Shown here: piece after piece, positions 40,757 to 40,982 of the stretch | How positions within the stretch are numbered: position 1 is the stretch's first letter | How the letters are laid out: each line of letters starts with the position of its first letter | Source of the DNA: an uncultured Lachnospiraceae bacterium | GTDB taxonomy: Bacteria > Bacillota > Clostridia > Lachnospirales > Lachnospiraceae | Reading direction: 5' to 3' | Assembly (NCBI GenBank): GCA_947037115.1 | Contig: CAMQTN010000022.1 | Location: 1 to 40,982 of the forward strand | Length of the DNA: 40,982 bases | Made by a program: the position numbers and the translations under genes | Notes under the pieces: generated by a model | What the model was told of the DNA's origin: nothing | Databases searched by the model: none | Seen by the model: only the letters and a program-made list of their open reading frames with translations

Positions 40757-40882
40757 GGGTTCTCCTCTTTTGTGGGATCGCTGCCTGATGCAAAAGATAC
40801 GGAAATGGTAGAGATGCTTCAGGCCGGATATCTTTCCGAACAGTTAGTGATATGTCATGGCTTTGAAAATATATTAGCTCCT

Positions 40883-40911
40883 ATATTAGCATAAACAAAT
40901 ATAACAGTCAA
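40883..40911 (-). promoter_or_regulatory. Promoter of the araC-family gene
   Basis: On the minus strand TTGACT (40911-40906), 17-bp spacer, TAATAT (40888-40883) with extended TGC. The leader to the ATG is about 120 bases. The rest of 40757-40982 shows no gene; a CATGCA/TGCATG inverted repeat (40965-40982) touches the window end. Confidence 0.7.
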
Positions 40912-40982
40912 ATTTATAAGGAAATAGTCAGCGGTGAGGAATAAATTTTATTATTCCGATGCTTCATGCATTCCCTTGCATG

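Noticed and set aside
1..40982. CRISPR arrays, tRNA or rRNA genes
   Set aside because: No regularly spaced repeats with unique spacers and no cloverleaf or rRNA-like stretches were seen by eye; a dedicated scan could still find a divergent tRNA.

Overview
The window reads as chromosome of an anaerobic, spore-former-lineage Firmicute, most likely a gut Lachnospiraceae (Clostridia). The reasons are the clostridial order rho-rpmE-DUF1385-prmC-prfA, the Lachnospiraceae-typical small families DUF4250, DUF4364, DUF975 and DUF5722, AGGAGG-type ribosome binding sites, a LexA/DinR box of the Firmicute type, a CIRCE element, and a corrinoid-activator-like ferredoxin/ASKHA protein. No rRNA, tRNA or CRISPR was seen.

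Layout. 1-5.6 kb: a carbohydrate ABC importer (lipoprotein binding protein and two permeases, no ATPase) followed by a GH36 alpha-galactosidase; large structured intergenic repeats lie before and inside this operon. 5.6-7.95 kb: an SOS cassette, with a LexA-type box inside a sigma-A-like promoter, a 99-aa unknown protein, a Y-family DNA polymerase and an SRAP abasic-site protein. 7.95-15.37 kb: an accessory, mostly AT-richer island with an Rpn/PD-(D/E)XK protein, debris of several mobile elements (DUF3795 fragment, serine recombinase fragment, tyrosine integrase with an internal TAG), an ankyrin protein, an AbrB-PIN toxin-antitoxin pair, a decapitated second Rpn gene, and an rtcB-prfH ribosome-repair operon with an elaborate leader. 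The segment 11.74-15.37 kb is bounded by an exact 23-bp direct repeat; the right copy is half of the CIRCE operator of clpB.

15.4-18.1 kb: clpB under a CIRCE-overlapped promoter. 18.1-25.3 kb: LD-carboxypeptidase, DUF4250, ferredoxin/ASKHA activator, a DUF975 membrane protein, an OmpR/VanS-like two-component system and a polysaccharide deacetylase (cell-envelope theme). 25.5-29.2 kb: a membrane-anchored DUF5722 glycosidase-like protein, DUF4364 and malic enzyme. 29.5-34.6 kb: rho, rpmE with a multi-hairpin leader, DUF1385, prmC, prfA. 34.7-41 kb: a hemerythrin-CheX-like-receiver fusion, a three-S1-domain protein, a CPBP protease-like protein, nth, an unknown protein and an AraC regulator.

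The most interesting system is the rtcB-prfH module. RtcB seals RNA and PrfH is a GGQ release-factor paralogue; such pairs are known to rescue and repair ribosomes whose 16S rRNA has been cut near the decoding centre. Here the pair is preceded by a 26-codon leader ORF with a strong Shine-Dalgarno, a 12-bp hairpin, a palindrome and an intrinsic terminator just before rtcB, suggesting control by attenuation. It also sits in an island that ends inside the clpB heat-shock operator. Function calls rest on motif recognition by eye; no database search was run.
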